Below are positions 34,831 through 49,261 of a stretch of 64,000 bases of DNA, piece after piece. How positions within the stretch are numbered: the stretch's first letter is position 1; each line of letters begins with the position of its first letter. Source of the DNA: Tamarix chinensis (taxonomy: Eukaryota; Streptophyta; Magnoliopsida; Caryophyllales; Tamaricaceae); assembly GCA_030549775.1 (NCBI GenBank), contig CM060172.1, positions 52,813,942 to 52,877,941 on the forward strand. The letters are read 5' to 3'. Under the pieces are notes generated by a model that was given only the letters and a program-made list of their open reading frames with translations, ran no database searches and had not been told where the DNA came from. A program made the position numbers and the translations under genes.

Positions 34831-35799
34831 CTTTTTTTTTCAATTATAGAGCTTAATGCACCATACCATATTATTTCCTACAAGAAAGCTTGCACATAAT
34901 TTCTAAAATTCTTTCACTAGCATCAACACTTTCCATATCCAAAACAAGTAGACAAAATTGATAAGGTTCATATAAAAATAAACAAATTTATACTTTTATT
35001 ATATATCATGCATACAAAACCTTATACAAAATTCTATTTCATTCATAAATACACTCTAGGTATAAAAAATTTAAGAAACACATATGATTTTACAAATAGA
35101 TCATCATATAAACTTGTCATTAAATCTAACCATTCTTTCCTAACATCATTAATCTTGTTTTCATCATATTTACATACTTAATAGGTTGATAGACCTCAAA
35201 AGATGGAAAGTACCATGTTAGTACTAAAGAATGTATCTAATCATAATCAATATGAACTAAAAAAAGTAAATACATACTTCTCCTTGTCTCATCTAATGTT
35301 TGCAAATGATTTCCTTTATAAATCTCATAGCATAGTATCCGCAACTAATATTATCTTCTTATCTTGGATACTAAAAAAAGTATAAATTAAATTATCTTAT
35401 TATTTTCATATTTAATACTTAAAATTAAATAATAATGATTCTTAAATGACATAAACACTACAAAATTTATTTTTTCAATCCTAGTCATATAGGGTGGTGG
35501 TGCCCTCCCCTTTTTTTGTCGCCCAACATATGTTTTGAATGAACTAATTAATATAGTAGCCATATATATATATATAATTCTACTTAATATCATTGTATAG
35601 ATAAATATTTAGCCTTCAATTATTAATTTTTGATCAAAATAAAGATTTTCATTAATTGAATCCAACTAAAATATGGTATGTAAAGATGACTGCAATATTA
35701 GTAGTACCTAATGCATGTTAAAGGAAAATGGAGCAAAAAAGAGGGACTATTGATTCATCTGCATCAAGTTTACCATATATGGAAAATGTTGAATATTAT

Positions 35800-36120
35800 C
35801 CTTTTTATTGGATATTGTGTTTGAGCATAAAAATCTATATACATCGAACCAGTCCAAGACATTAGCTAAGAATTTCTCTTCCAAGAACCTATATGATGTG
35901 ATCCCACATTGACAACTTAGGGGATCTTTGGAAGTTTTATAAGGAGGGTCAATCCTCCACTCTTGAGCTAGCTTTTAGGTGGAGTTAGGACTCTTCTTCA
36001 GCGATTACATCTTTGGAGTCCATATTAACTAGTCTCAAGTGATTATGCATTGAGGTTTTGGGTGAGCCTATTTGGCATATGATGACTTCTAACCATAAGT
36101 GCATGGTGTTAAAGTAGCAT
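35800..36120 (+). repeat. LTR-like remnant inside the CACTA element
   Basis: 'gatcccacattgacaactt', then 'ttataaggagggtcaatcc', 'cttgagctagcttttaggt' and 'ggagttaggactcttcttc' resemble the conserved U3/R wording of common plant copia LTRs (short open sentence ending in 'gagctagcttttgggt.gagttag'). No termini found. Confidence 0.4.
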
Positions 36121-37799
36121 GTAAGGTTGATCCCAAAGGGACTAGAAAGTGAGTAATGGGATGGTGAAAAGATCTTCTATGTCTAGACTAATGATAAGGG
36201 GTAAATGATCTCTAATTATAAATAAAAAGAAAATATGTAAACAAAACCCAACAATAATATAAGAGCAAGTGAAATCTAGTAAAAGAAAAGGCTAAAGTTT
36301 TGGTCAATCCCCTTGACCTCAATGTGATCAAATATTAACCAAAATCCCAAATCAAAACACATTGTCATTAATTCAAACTAAAGTATATAGTGTAATGCAC
36401 TCTCGAGCCACTACACCCTATTGTATATTAAGACTCATCTATCTTTAGTATAAATGTAAAAATAGGTAATGCATTATTATGTATCATTTCTTTTTTTAGT
36501 TGTAAAGACCAACTAACATCTCTCGACTTTTCAATTTGATCTCTAATCATGTTAATGGAGCCCACTCTTAATCATCCCTCAAATTTTGTTAGGTTTCCAT
36601 AAATAATCCATTTCTCTATTATACCAATTAAAGTATTAACACAACACATATGACAATGAATTAGATTGGGTAGGGTTCAGATTCACACCACATCTAGATT
36701 AGGGGATTTTGATTCACCTCATTAGAAATCAATTAGCCAATCATGGATTTCATTAAGCACAACATCTTAGACAAAGAGAACTACATCAATTAGAAAGAAA
36801 TAAAATCCAAAAAACAAAATACAATACCATGTTTAGTCAAGATGAGAAAACCACCATTTAGTCCATCCAAATGGGGACAAGAAATAGAGATCAAAAGATG
36901 GGAGATTGTGGATGAATTGGAGGTGGGGATTAGATAGGTGATGCTAAACAAAGAACCCTAGATCTTTCTTTAGTCTCCCAAAATTGCCATCTTTTCATCC
37001 CATTGGTTCTCTTCTCTCAAGACTATTGAGAAAGATCCCTTTTATCTCCTCCAACCCTAAATCTCTATAAAAATTACACTTAAATAATAATGGAATAGGT
37101 CAAGCCATAGATCAAAATAGGCCTAATCGTTCTTGAACTCTGTGGCTCTTTACAACTTCATTAGTTTTTCAGTATTTTAGCCTTAACTACTTTGTTAGAT
37201 CTCTGCTTGGGATGATTTTTGATGTGTTGGAAAGATTAAAAAAATATATATGACTTTTATGTTTAGCATGCTTCAAAAATAGGATTTAATTAGGGTCAAT
37301 TATGTATATCTTTCTACCCTTTCACACTTTGAGTACTCATTCTTGCTTCTCATTTGTTCCAGTTATTGTGTTCTAGATCTTTTTGATCTTAATCTCTCCA
37401 AATTCCTGAGAAATATAATCATGAGTAGTAAAAAAGAATAATTGGACTCAAGTATTCAAAATTCATCACATAATTATATTAAATATTTTTATTAAAGCTC
37501 TAATTGACTAACATAAATCATACCTATCATCGTGACAATATCTAATCACTAAATAGAGTCTATATTACTATGAACATGAAAGAATAAATTACATATTTAG
37601 TAATAACATATTATTATCTGTGAGAAATGAAAATAAAGGTTGATCTGAAAGGATTTACATTAACTCATAGATGCTATCATATGTTGACATTGTAACATGT
37701 TACCTTGTAACAAGTACAGGATATCCTCTGCTCCAATCCAGATACTTGCATCCTTTCATTTCATTTGAAAATTAGCTGTAAGAGAATTCCTTATAGAGT
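36121..37799. other. CACTA interior, no coding sequence recognised
   Basis: Low-copy AT-rich sequence with no frame above 60 codons. It may be intron, spacer or an older insertion in the CACTA element. Confidence 0.4.
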
Positions 37800-39000
37800 T
37801 TCCATCCTAAGATAGTGTCATGTCTAAATACAACCTAAATTGAGGTGTTAGATCTTGACGCTTGATTACCATTTCCATACCTAAGGCTTTTTGGGATTCT
37901 AAATACTCCATCTCCTTTATTTCCCTTATTAGTGACTCTTATAATGATATTACAACCCTAAGTAAGAAAGAGTGGATAATATAATTATTACATAGTATAT
38001 TAATATACTAAGTAACATGAATATAATCTAGAATTGAAAATTATAGATTATTACTCGGCCATATAATGAATTGCCTACTAATAAACAAAGTATGAACATA
38101 TCTTCTTCTTCGTGATTATACACTACACCAACTGACATTGTCTCCATTAAGTGGGCCTTTAACACATTATGAATTGATACATGAACTTTATGCACAACCT
38201 TAAGTAAAGAGAAATAGTGTGGATCTTATAATCTTCTCAACCATATATGGAATTGGTCCATCCATAGTCTTTCTCTTCTTTACCATAACATAGATCCAAA
38301 CATCAACTCACTCTAGGGGTACATATGGTGTCTTAGTTTGCTCTACTTCCTCCATTTGTTTTTTCTCCTATTGAATCAAGTAAGAACACTTAGTAACAAT
38401 ATTATATCATAAAAGGAATGGAATAGGGGAACATACAAATACACACCCCCTCCCTAAGGCTTCTCTAACTACCTTTTTGCCTCAAGGACCTATCTTATGA
38501 GTGTAAATATTTTTTTCTACATTAGTTTTGTTCTTAGTACTCTTTGTCTGTCTCATTGAATAGAGAGATTATGTTATTTTTAATTATAATATAAGTACAT
38601 GATAGTTACATTAAAATTATAATACTAATATGTTCTTACATACTCACATATCTATAAGATACTCCATGTGCATAACTCCCTCCATTAGTCGAGGCTGATC
38701 GTATCCCTGTAGATATCTGGGGGTGTGGAAAAGATACTACCATCAACAACTTCTAATCTGTCCAGAACTTTGCAACTCAAGTCAAAACAAGTTTCTTATG
38801 TTGCTATCCCACAATAAATGTTTACTATAATATTAAAGAATCAAATAGTTAGTATGCATATAATTAAATTATCATATGGTAATAACAAAAAAATAGTCAT
38901 ATTTCTTTCTAATATTCAAATCATACTATAGTGTCATCCCACATCCTATCCTTAAACTCTTCTGGGGTATTTTTCTAAGGCCAACAAGGGATGGGTATGT
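37800..39000 (-). pseudogene. Possible second CACTA gene (Transposase_24-like), badly decayed
   Basis: The minus strand near 38995-38935 encodes NTPEEFKDRMWDD, like the 'P..LK..MW.DI...F' stretch of plant Transposase_24 proteins that accompany TNP2. Near 37920-37800 EMEYLESQKALGMEMVIKR looks like the coiled segment near their C-terminus, and near 38190 KVHVSIHNVLKAHLM may be the intervening block. The order is right, but stops are frequent and the match is by eye only. It could also be unrelated. Confidence 0.35.
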
Positions 39001-39322
39001 CCATGTGATTCCTAGAGTTACCGTAGTCAAGGAACAAATCCATATTCTCCCCCACTAGATACCTAAAAATCATCAAAATCAACATCAAGCCTAATGCACT
39101 TTTCTCTGTTTCTAGCAATTTGTTTCAATCTAATTCTTCCACTTCTTCATGTTATTCCTTCCTCAACATGTTTATCATCTTCATGAGTGTCCATAAATGA
39201 AAAAAAATGAATACAAATTATAGATTATGAATTAATTAATTCAATATGAAAAATATAAAAAAAAACATATTAAGTAATTAAACATTTCATCTATGGGACT
39301 TTAATTCGTAGTGCCTTCCCTT

Positions 39323-42300
39323 TTAATGAAAAAACTTTGATTCAAGTACATAGAACCCTTCTTCACGATCATCTTGTACATAGAGGTCATCTATCACATT
39401 ATCATGGTTAGACGATAAATGTAAGTTAGTAATCAAAAAATTTCCTCCTTGTATGTCATCTTCCCAATATTTTTCATTCATGACAACAGACCTCTCTTTA
39501 TTAACTAGGTTAGTAATATATAATACTCGTTTCACTTGTGAGGATGATATAAATAGATCATACTTGTGACTAAGCCTTAAAATATCTACCATTGTAAATC
39601 CAGCTTCCTTAGTATAGACCCTTGTAATTGTTAACCCATTTGCACTCGAATAAAAGAACTCTATAAATGGTGTAGTCCAATATCCATATGTGCTCTATCA
39701 CCCTATAGTATGCCATTGATACATAAATAGATTTTTTGTCTCTAGCACTTGATATATGTAAAGGATATAATATTACACTTAAACCACTATTTTACATATT
39801 GCTATTGTCATCTAATCTTTTATGTATAAAGTACAATAATTGATCATATATGAGTTGTAGGACATAACAACCCTATGAGGAGAGTGTGGAAACAAATAAA
39901 AATTAGTATCAAATTCAAATAATTAGGATGAAAACAACTCCAACGGTGCTATTGTGTCTGCCTAATATCCATTTCTCACTTCTAGATGGATTTGAAACCC
40001 TCAAATTATCCATATATTGGTCTAAATATGGTTAGATATCATCTCTATTGTGAAGGGTATAGAGGTGACCTTGAAAAAATATTTGATCATCATCAATGAT
40101 GTCCATGTGAAAACCTTTTCACTATTTACCTGACTGTCATGGTTTAGGAAGGCCTATCATATTATCATTTGATAAGAAATCATAACAAAATTATGTCACC
40201 TTCTTCGCGAGACAACTCTTAGCAATGCATCCTTTATGCTAATTTAGATTTGTCATGTATCCTTTTAAGAAGTTTATATACCTTTCAAATGGATACATCC
40301 AAAATAAATGAATTATCCCACTTAATCTAAACTCCCTAACTAAGTGAAGCATTAAATAGTATTCATGATTATAAAGAATGAAAGAGGAAAACAAATTTGA
40401 ATATACCATAATATAGTCACAATCTCACTCTAAAACTCATCAAAACTTGAAAGGTTAATAACATTACTGTATATTTCCTTGAAAAAGAAACAAACTTTTA
40501 GTAGAGAAACTTAAAACCCAATTTGGTAAGATATAACGTATAGCAACAGGACCCAAGTATTGAATGGGAATAAGATGATTATGAAATTTTATACCCACTA
40601 ACTTGAAATATTTCTTTGAAAAAAGTTTCATGATATTTGATGAATATCATTAATGAACCTTCACTCAATGCAAAGACTCACAGAAAGAGATATTCTCTAT
40701 TTGGAAAGAGTATAACATATAGGAGGTGAAAAATATATTTTATTTCTCACCATATATGGATGCAATTATATTCTTATACTTATGAAGACCAAGTCCAACC
40801 AATCATTTATGCATCCCTTATCTTTATTAGCACATTCAGAAGTGTACAAATTATATAACTACCTCTATTACTTTTGATATACGTCACATCAATTCATTAT
40901 ATTATGTGTAAGTTCTTCCAATATGAAAGGTTAAAGAAGATTGATTTATTCATCCACCTACTCAAAGGGAAAGCTTTCTTATTTTTTTTTTCTTCCCAAA
41001 AGGCACATTTAAGCCTTATACTTTTCTAAATACTTAAAATCTCATGAGAGCATTTATAGCTCCTACTTCTTCAACTTTTCCATGACAAGATTTTATTTTG
41101 CATATAATAATAATTCCTAAGCAAGAATCTACAATGTTCAGGATAAGTAATCTTCCTACTCTTTAGTAGATAGAGAAATTTTATATTATCTTCACAAATA
41201 GGATGTGCATAGTGTCCATGCACACTATATCTAGAAGGATTACCATAAATGGAAAAATTATTTATAGTACAAAATAGCATCGCTCTTAAGTTAGAAGACT
41301 CTTGACTTCGTGCATCAACTACTTTATTTTTGTGATCTCACATGTACTTTAAATCTTCAATAAGGGGAGCTAGATAAACATTAATATCATTACCTAGTTG
41401 ATTTATAATAGATATAAGTAAAGACAACATCATCCATTTTCGCTTCATGCATAATGGTGGTAGAAGATTATAGATCATAAAACTAATAGGTCATAAGCTA
41501 TAGTTGGTGTTCCCACTAAAATAGTTCATTCCTCTTGAAAAAAGTGTAACTCGTAGGTTTATAGCTTAAAAAATTAATCATCTTCCATTGTGAAGAATTT
41601 TCTAGATTTCTAAGCCTGTCATAAAAAAAAATTCCTTTTACATGTCATATAAGGTTCTCTATATTTTTCTCATTATGATACATGCATCAAAATCATGTTA
41701 TAAATAGAAAGTACCATAACACCTTATTAGGAACTGTATCCTCTTATATCATGACATTTGACATTGATGACAACTATATAATGATGTATATACATTATAA
41801 TACAAAATGTAATCATTAAGACAAGCATGGATATTTTTATAATTTAAATCCATAAAGAAAATAATCTTCTTAGCTTTATAAGTACAAGGAAGAAGCACAT
41901 TATCCTTCAGAGGCATTTCTTTCAAGAGAATAAGAAGACAAGTGAAGCATTTATTGCTCCATCCAGTACCCATATTTAAATTGTGTAATCGTAACACGGT
42001 GGATAATTTTATAAATTTAGTACAACCATTATATAAAGGCATCTTCGAATCATTGACAAACTTTTTAGACATTTTTGGATGGTCTCTAAAATGTTCTTCT
42101 ATATTATTTTTTAGGTCCTCCATGTAAGCAAAGTCATTTTCTACTTCAACACCATCATGGTCAACCATACTAGGTTCATTAAGAAGTGGTCCTCAATGCC
42201 ATATCTACCTATTATAACTTTCATCAATTCTTATGATAACAAAATGATCTCGTATCTCATTTACCCCTCTTTTTATCGTATTTCCACAATCCATACATGG

Positions 42301-42420
42301 GTAAGATATCCTCAAAGAATTTTCCAAATGTTTAATGTCTATCTTAAGAAAGTCTTAAACATTATCTATATATTCTCTAAACAACCTACTTGCATGTATC
42401 CATTTATGATCCATTCATGA
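39323..42420 (-). pseudogene. TNP2-type CACTA transposase
   Basis: Minus strand, N- to C-terminus. A transposase-associated domain at 42420-42160: CPCMDCGNTIKRG and NEIRDHFVI. Then 42168-41749: MPLYNGCTKFIKLSTVLRLH, NMGTGWSNKCFTCLLILLKE, KAKKIIFFMDLNYKNIHACL. Around 41500-41280 is the TNP2 core: LLPPLCMKRKWMMLSLLI and LGNDINVYLAPLIEDLKYM. Next FSIYGNPSRYSVHGHYAHPI (41250-41190), then KSIFFNLSYWK (about 40950), and a C-terminal frame 39592-39323 with YDLFISSSQVKRVLYI. In-frame stops and indels separate the pieces. The enzyme would cut and join CACTA ends if intact; this copy cannot. Confidence 0.88.
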
Positions 42421-43109
42421 AGTTAGTAAAATCCAGCCTCTAAATTAAAACAAAAATGGGGAATCTTACAATATTAGCTAAGTCAAGTAAAAACCACCAA
42501 CATACTCAGAATACATATACACCACAACAACATTTACATTGTAAATATACCACAATTTCTACAATTCTTATACTTTGTTTTGAGAAATAGCTTGATTATA
42601 TAGCTAGTAAATGATTTTCCATCTCCACAAGACATATCAACTCAAAAACTAACAACATACAATGTACAAATATACACCACAACATCATAGACAATATAAA
42701 TATACATGAAAGTGTTTGAATATGCAAGACACAAGTAAAATTTAGAAAATAGAAAAATTTATGCAAGCAAGCTCAAATTGCAATGAGAAGAAGAACAAAG
42801 GAATAATGATCATACTGTGAGATGAGAGATAGAAGGGAGATGCCGGTGAAGTGAAGAAGAGGAAACATGAACATAAACACCGGTGAAGAGAAGAGAGAAG
42901 GACGAAGGCAATGGCAAGGGTTCTTCATTTTGAACAACCGTTCTCTGATTTCTTAATATTAGGTGAGGTAAAATGAAAGGTTTAGCTAGCAATTCCAGGG
43001 TAAAGCGTAAGTAAGTAAAAAAGTAGGGAAGAGGATATATATGGTAGTTCATATATATAAGTGTTTTGTATTTCATTTTATATATTAAAAAAGAGAAAAA
43101 AATGAGAGA

Positions 43110-43339
43110 ATAGATGCCAATTTTGGTATATAACTGTCGTGTATACTCTTATCCAAAAAGTATTATTCTCAGTAAAGGTATACCAGATTGTTATATACTA
43201 AAACCACTGTCTATACCTCTAGCTTAAAATGTCAAAATGCTCCCTTTATGTTTTTTCTTACTGGGTAAAGGAATACACGGCAACTCAATTATAAACCACC
43301 TTATACTGGGTGGCATGTATTGCAATTCATATACTAGTG
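43110..43339. repeat. CACTA right subterminal repeats
   Basis: 'tttggtatataactgtcgtg', 'ccagattgttatatactaaa' and 'cataccaccttatactgggt'-like words are spaced 50-90 bases apart, related to the left-end block. 42421-43110 between these and the transposase start would be promoter, untranslated region and perhaps an intron; the 88-codon frame there shows no family. Confidence 0.5.
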
Positions 43340-43342
43340 GTC

Positions 43343-44844
43343 ATTCTCCACCTAAATTAGTGTACACCAATTGGTAAAGTGAGAAGTACTCCATGAATGG
43401 CTTCAAAGATTGCAATTGAAACCAAAGGATGTATGTAAAATATGGAGAAAATAGTAAGACTTATGTTAGAGAAAGAATAGGAGAAAAGTGTGCGTTCGAT
43501 GATAGTGTTTTAGTACAACTTCGGGTTTACATAGAGGAGATGTGATTATTTTTTATTAAGAATATAACCATTAGAAATCAACCAAAAATGATCGTTAGTT
43601 GTCAAACTTGGATATACTTAATTACATAATAATATCGGTCAATGTTTGAAAATCAACAGTCATATAACTAGTAAAATTGAACAAAAATGACAAATAATAT
43701 GATAATTAGAATTTAATTAATTAAAATGGTTAGATTTAAATCAACTCAAAATTATTACAAGATTTAATTCGGTCAAAATTACCAATTGATACCAAAACAA
43801 TCACAACATTTAATTCGGTTAAAATGACTAATTGAATTCAAATAAACCCAAAATAGATTTAAAATAAAAGATCAGATTATATTAAATTTTTTAGTTTTGA
43901 CCCGAACTCCACAAACCAAAACTCTTTGCTTTTAATGTGGAATTTTAAGTTGGGAGCAATCCACGGACCCGACAACTATATGATATCATATTCATATGTG
44001 GCGTGAATAACATTAGCCATCACAACGATCCTGGTCTCTTAGTCGATTCATTAGAAAGTTCCACTAAAGGAAATGACTCAGAGTAGTTCCTTTATATAAC
44101 AAAATAGACGTCCAGAAGTATTCAGAATCACCAATTGCTCAACGACGATGATATTTTTACACTTGGTATGGTACACATGATCTGAGTGAAATTTGATGGC
44201 TCCGATCGAACAGATTCTGAATGAGCTGTCATAAACTTATATTGGGCTGAGCTCCTTTAAGTTTGTCAAGCTTCCAGCTCGATCGCAAGATAAGTGTACG
44301 CTGGGTAAAGTATGTCAACCACAAATTTAATGATCCAGCATATCTTTATTCAATGAGGGGTGTAAGCCGGCAAATTAAAGAACCGTGAAGTTGGTTTACA
44401 AGATCAATATATAATAATGTCACATCACCCCACTAAGAAATTTGGTCACTCGTACACTTCCTCTACCTTAGTTGATGATTCCAATTAATGTTCCCCAAGG
44501 TTGGTATAGGGAAGATACAAATTAATTAACGCAATGTTAGGTCCCTGATGATAGATATATAGAAATAATAAGTAGATAAAATGTTACATAGTTTTCTGAT
44601 AGTTATTGATTACAATATTTGCTTTTTATATACCAATACAATGATACGACATATGGGAAGATTTGAATTAAAGTTTTGGATTCTTAATGCATCAATCCTA
44701 ATTGATATACTAAAATTCCATCCATAAAACGATCAATTGATATTTGAACAACTATAGATGTTTATTAGGCAAGTGATAACTTTAGAGATGATAATAGATT
44801 CTAGACACCATTTAGATCTGTCACAACCGTCTTCTTTTTAGATA

Positions 44845-44886
<42 letters not shown>

Positions 44887-46215
44887 AGTGCTTCACTTTT
44901 TTAGAGTAAGAAAGATTTCATACAACCAGCTTCAAGTAATGGTGAAGCTGTTCTTGAACGTTTGCTCATCTAATATAAAAATAAAATGCTATATCTCACT
45001 TCATATATATATAAATATTATGTTTTATCATTTTTGTCGTAATATTATTTAATCTCCTCATTCATTTTTAAAATTTTATTTTTTTTATATTTATTTTATA
45101 AGCATTATGCGTAATATTTTATTCCAAAATAATTAAATCAACATTTAAAAATTTTAAGTAACTATTTTAAAATATATTTCTTTTCACTTGGATTTTTTCT
45201 AACGAAAAATTATATATTAAACTATATAAAATATAAATATATTTGTATTTAAATAGAATATATTTTTTAAAAAATAGACAGATCCATATAAAACTCGTTT
45301 AGGATCTGTTTACTAGCTAGACTCAATAAATCTGGATCTAAACTATTCAGATCTGACAGATTTAGATCTAATTAATATAAATAGATCTAGGTATGGGTCT
45401 GACCAGAACTGAAGCATATCCAACTCTTTATCCTACTTAGGATACCTAAATTTGAATTCGTTTTGACTTCAATATCATACTTTGTATATAAAAATTAGCT
45501 ATAATGATTAAACTAAATTCCTAATCAAACGGTCCAAGATGGTAGACTACTACTCCTTTTACTCTCTAGACTATGAACAATTATCACCCTAATAAACTTG
45601 TTAATATAATTTAATGATCACCGATGAAATCATTATAGGGATTAATATTAGTCTTAGTTTTGTATTAATCATTTTAAGGCCCATGTGATCCATATATGCA
45701 TGGCATTTTTGGTGAATACTAGTACTTCAAATAAAGTATCAAAAGTATTATGGTTACTGTGTGTGTGGGGCCCAACATTTCACTTCAGCCTTTTATTTAC
45801 CTTATTTTAGTTTACATTTTAACTTGTGTTCTTGGTCGATTAGAAGTTGATCACATAATGTAGACAAAAAGGACTAAAAATCACTTTTAACTTAAGGAAA
45901 ATAAAGCTGGAAGTTGAGGCCTTCTTTGGGTCAATGCACATTCTTTCATGTCAAGGTAGGCACGACCATTACCGGTTAGGAGCAACATCATATATCTGTC
46001 CATAGGCTCGGGCTAGCCGAAGAAGCATGACTGGATTTGATTGCACGAGACAAATGCCAGGGGAATCACTTGTGTCTAAAATCTAAAATCTCATTTCCCT
46101 ATGAAAAATGGATCAAAGGTGATGATATTCTACTTATTAAAAGTAAGGATATGTAATTTAAAAAGTCCCCTCCTAGGCCTCTAGACAGGCTCAAGGAAAA
46201 TAAGCTTCATAGTTG
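43343..46215. other. Low-copy DNA, no gene recognised
   Basis: 43890-44520 is less AT-rich and appears non-repetitive. No open frame above 60 codons, no splice-consistent chain and no element ends were found. A CT microsatellite lies at 44849. 45900-46080 is also of more balanced composition without a coding frame. Confidence 0.5.
44849..44883. repeat. (CT)n microsatellite
   Basis: Seventeen perfect CT units, uninterrupted. Confidence 0.98.
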
Positions 46216-46223
46216 TATCTAAA

Positions 46224-46740
46224 AAGAGATGGCAATGAAGCAGATTGAAGATGAGAATTTTATTTCTATCTCAAAATTCAATAAGAAAAATAATTTCTGA
46301 ATTCGATTCAAGTGCTAATTTTTTATTATCGGAATTATTTTGATCCGATTTTTACAGGGATCAAATTTTCATATCCGACCCAATCTCTGATATATTTTCT
46401 ATCCTTAATTTATTTTTCGACTTTAAAATCTGATATAATCTCCGAAATGCGATTGTATATTCAATCCTCGATCCTCAAATTTTTTTTTATAATATACTTT
46501 TAATTTATATTTTATAAAAAATTATATTATATATATATATAATTATATAAAAAATATAAAAAAATTATTCGAGACAGATCCAAAGATAAAGACCCTAAAT
46601 CTGTCTATGCTCGATCTCCGAAAAAAATTCTGTTAAAAATATTCGAATTCAAACCAAATTCCTAAATTCTTTTTTCGAATACGAATCTGAAAGAAATCTC
46701 CGACCGAGTTCTGGACTCCCGGACAAAATTATTATCCCTG
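46224..46740. mobile_element. Short hAT-type element, 517 bp
   Basis: Left end AAGAGATGGCAATGAAG, right end (reverse complement) CAGGGATAATAATTTTG; the pair fits the (C)AGRGATRRYAAT hAT terminus. Flanks TATCTAAA (46216-46223) and TATCTGAA (46741-46748) agree at 7 of 8 positions. The interior repeats 'atccgatt', 'tccgaa' and 'cgaattc' words on an AT-rich background. No transposase. Confidence 0.72.
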
Positions 46741-46748
46741 TATCTGAA

Positions 46749-48499
46749 TCTCACTCTTTTTTCTTGGTAAATGTTCATGGGGCATTAGCCAAAGTGGTGG
46801 TAGGCGTACATTCTTCAACAGTAGTGGCTATATAGATGGGGACAAGAAGGGCGGGTGTACCCTGTGTGGTATGACAGCAATGATTCTTCTGTTTTTGTTC
46901 GAAGATATTTATCGTTTCTTGTTTTTAGTGAATACTAAAATATCCATCATAAAAAGGAAAAACGAAAAGTAACTATTGAAAGGAAGATGTAAATTAAGAT
47001 CATCTACGAGTCTACAACACGAGGTCTTAGTTCTTAAATCTTATTTGGCCCTTTTAATCCTAAGAGTACCCTACAAACAAGATTATATATATATTTAGTA
47101 TTGAACAGGACGGCTAATGTAAAGGAAAAAAAAAATGAGAGGATTGTCACAAAGTGGTAAATTTAGGCCCTATAGAATAGATTGAGGTTGAGTTAAATAC
47201 GTACAAAACACTTAACTTGAAATAAAATTACTAGAAAAGTCTATTGCATTCTAATATTTTTTAGTATCTTCTACAAGATTCTAGAAACTTTTATATAGAG
47301 ATAACATAATCAATACAATTATAGATTATTGTAGAACAAAGGAGAAAAAAGTGGAATATTCTAGACTGCTCTTGTATATGAAAGATATTTTAAGAGAATA
47401 GCCTAGACTCGTAAGTACAGAAATATGGTAGAGTAATATAGAAGAGAAATATATAGATCTGTCTAATATTGTGCACTTCATATTGTAAGTTGGGGCTTGG
47501 ATTGTTGATTTGAGTGTATAGGCCAATAAATATTGTTCATTATATTGTAAAAAGGGTGAGGATACCGGATATAGCACTATTTTGGACAAAAAAAATCCAA
47601 ATCTAGTGATTATGTTTTTATTCATATAAAGATAAAGATAAGAAGTGCAAGATTAATTTTCACCTTTATTCTTATATTTTTTATTATTTAAAGATATAAT
47701 AAATTTTTCTTTAGTCTTTTTCTACTTGAGAAGTTGGAAAAAATGACAAAATTAATAGATCATATTTTTTACAATATTCTTCTTTAAAAGTAAGAAAAGT
47801 TCAAAAGAGACAATCTTTTGTATATAAATAAAAAAAATTAATAGACTGTATCAAAATGTCATTTTATTTCATCTTTATTTCCAATTTTTAATAGATTATT
47901 TATCAAAAGGATGTTGCTTTAACTTTCCCAATTTTTTCCTATCTATTATATCTTTGTGTGTTAAAAGTGATTGCTTTTAAGTCTTTTGATAACAATGTGT
48001 TGATTCCATAACATATATAGCTATGTAATTGAGCTTATTTATACTTTTCATTCTCTTATGATATTATAACTAGCGAGGTAATTCATATTGGGTTGTAGTT
48101 GTATTATCATAAATGATATCATAAAACATCATTCCTTGACCACATATAGTTAATCTTAAATATTTCTATGATAAAGGAGGACCTATACACATGCTTGAAA
48201 CCATCTAATTTTATAAATACAATAGATGCATAGGCACAACACATGGTTATGATTTATCTAAGACACTTGATGCCAAAGTAACCATGTTTATGCCAATCAA
48301 AACAATTTCAACACCCTTGCATTTAGGCTCAACTCATTTAACTAAATAGATGAGCTGAAAATTTTTAGGTCTGAGCTTGGATCATTTAACTTTATGAACA
48401 ATCCGAATTAATGAATTAAGCTAGCTCAACTAATTTACACCTCTATTAGTGTGTTATGCATAATATACAAATCGACAATTAACATTTATATAAAGGGGT
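46749..48499. other. AT-rich low-copy DNA, no gene recognised
   Basis: The 99-codon minus frame at 47326-47625 has no recognisable family. No termini or tandem repeats of note. Confidence 0.5.
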
Positions 48500-49261
48500 G
48501 ACTATGTAACACTCTCATTTTTAGCACTTAAAACTTTTTATTTAAAAAAGTTAATTGTAAGCTAAAATAGTAAAAACACAAGGTGTTATCATCACATTTA
48601 GTATAAATATCATTTCCTCTACCATTATTATAACAAGTGTTAAGGTTAAAATATTACTCCGCTTAAATTAACAACACAATTATAAGAAACATAATTGAGA
48701 TTAAAAGGCAAGTTATAATTTTTTCGATAATGTAAAGTCAATCAGTGGTTACAAAAAAATATATAGAAGGATATAAGAGTCCACAAATATCTGAATCAAA
48801 AGATACTGAATAAGACACCACATAGTCTTTTTTCTCAGCCTAAAATACTCTTTTTCATGTTGATCTTGCAAGCTAGCCTGCAAAGTCACCATTTTCCATT
48901 AAAAAAAATGGGGAACTATAAAACGGAACCCATCAATATAAAAAATACTAAGTAGCTTACTATATAAAACTAAACATGAAAAGGTTGCATGGCAACACAT
49001 AGAGGGCATGCATTACAAGCGAACATGGTATGAAATATTGAAATATATATACGTTAATTAAAATACGATAACCATGCTAGATACCAAATGTCACCAAGGC
49101 CACATGGTCCTCATACTAATCTATATAAAACATAAATGAAACTTATCAATCATTTGTAAAAGGGATTCTTTTTGAAGTAACGATTACAACCTATCTCAAC
49201 CCAATTTCAGTAACATTCATAATATATCTCATAACTCAACATCCATGATAATAAATTCAAC

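Larger units (their letters stand above)
34360..43339 (-). mobile_element. Degenerate CACTA (En/Spm) transposon, about 8.98 kb
   Basis: Left end CATTGCTACAAAAAAAGG at 34360 and right end ...ATACTAGTG at 43339 (reverse complement CACTAGTAT) approximate CACTA termini. GTC flanks both sides (34357-34359 and 43340-43342), the expected 3-base duplication. Both ends carry subterminal repeats around '(c/g)taactgtcgt(t/g)tata'. A TNP2-type transposase pseudogene lies between them on the minus strand. The terminal repeats match only partly, so exact edges are less certain than the identity of the element. Confidence 0.72.

Noticed and set aside
39323..39592. Independent hypothetical gene
   Set aside because: Position and motifs (YDLFISSSQVKRVLYI) fit the C-terminus of the TNP2 transposase pseudogene, so it was merged into that call.
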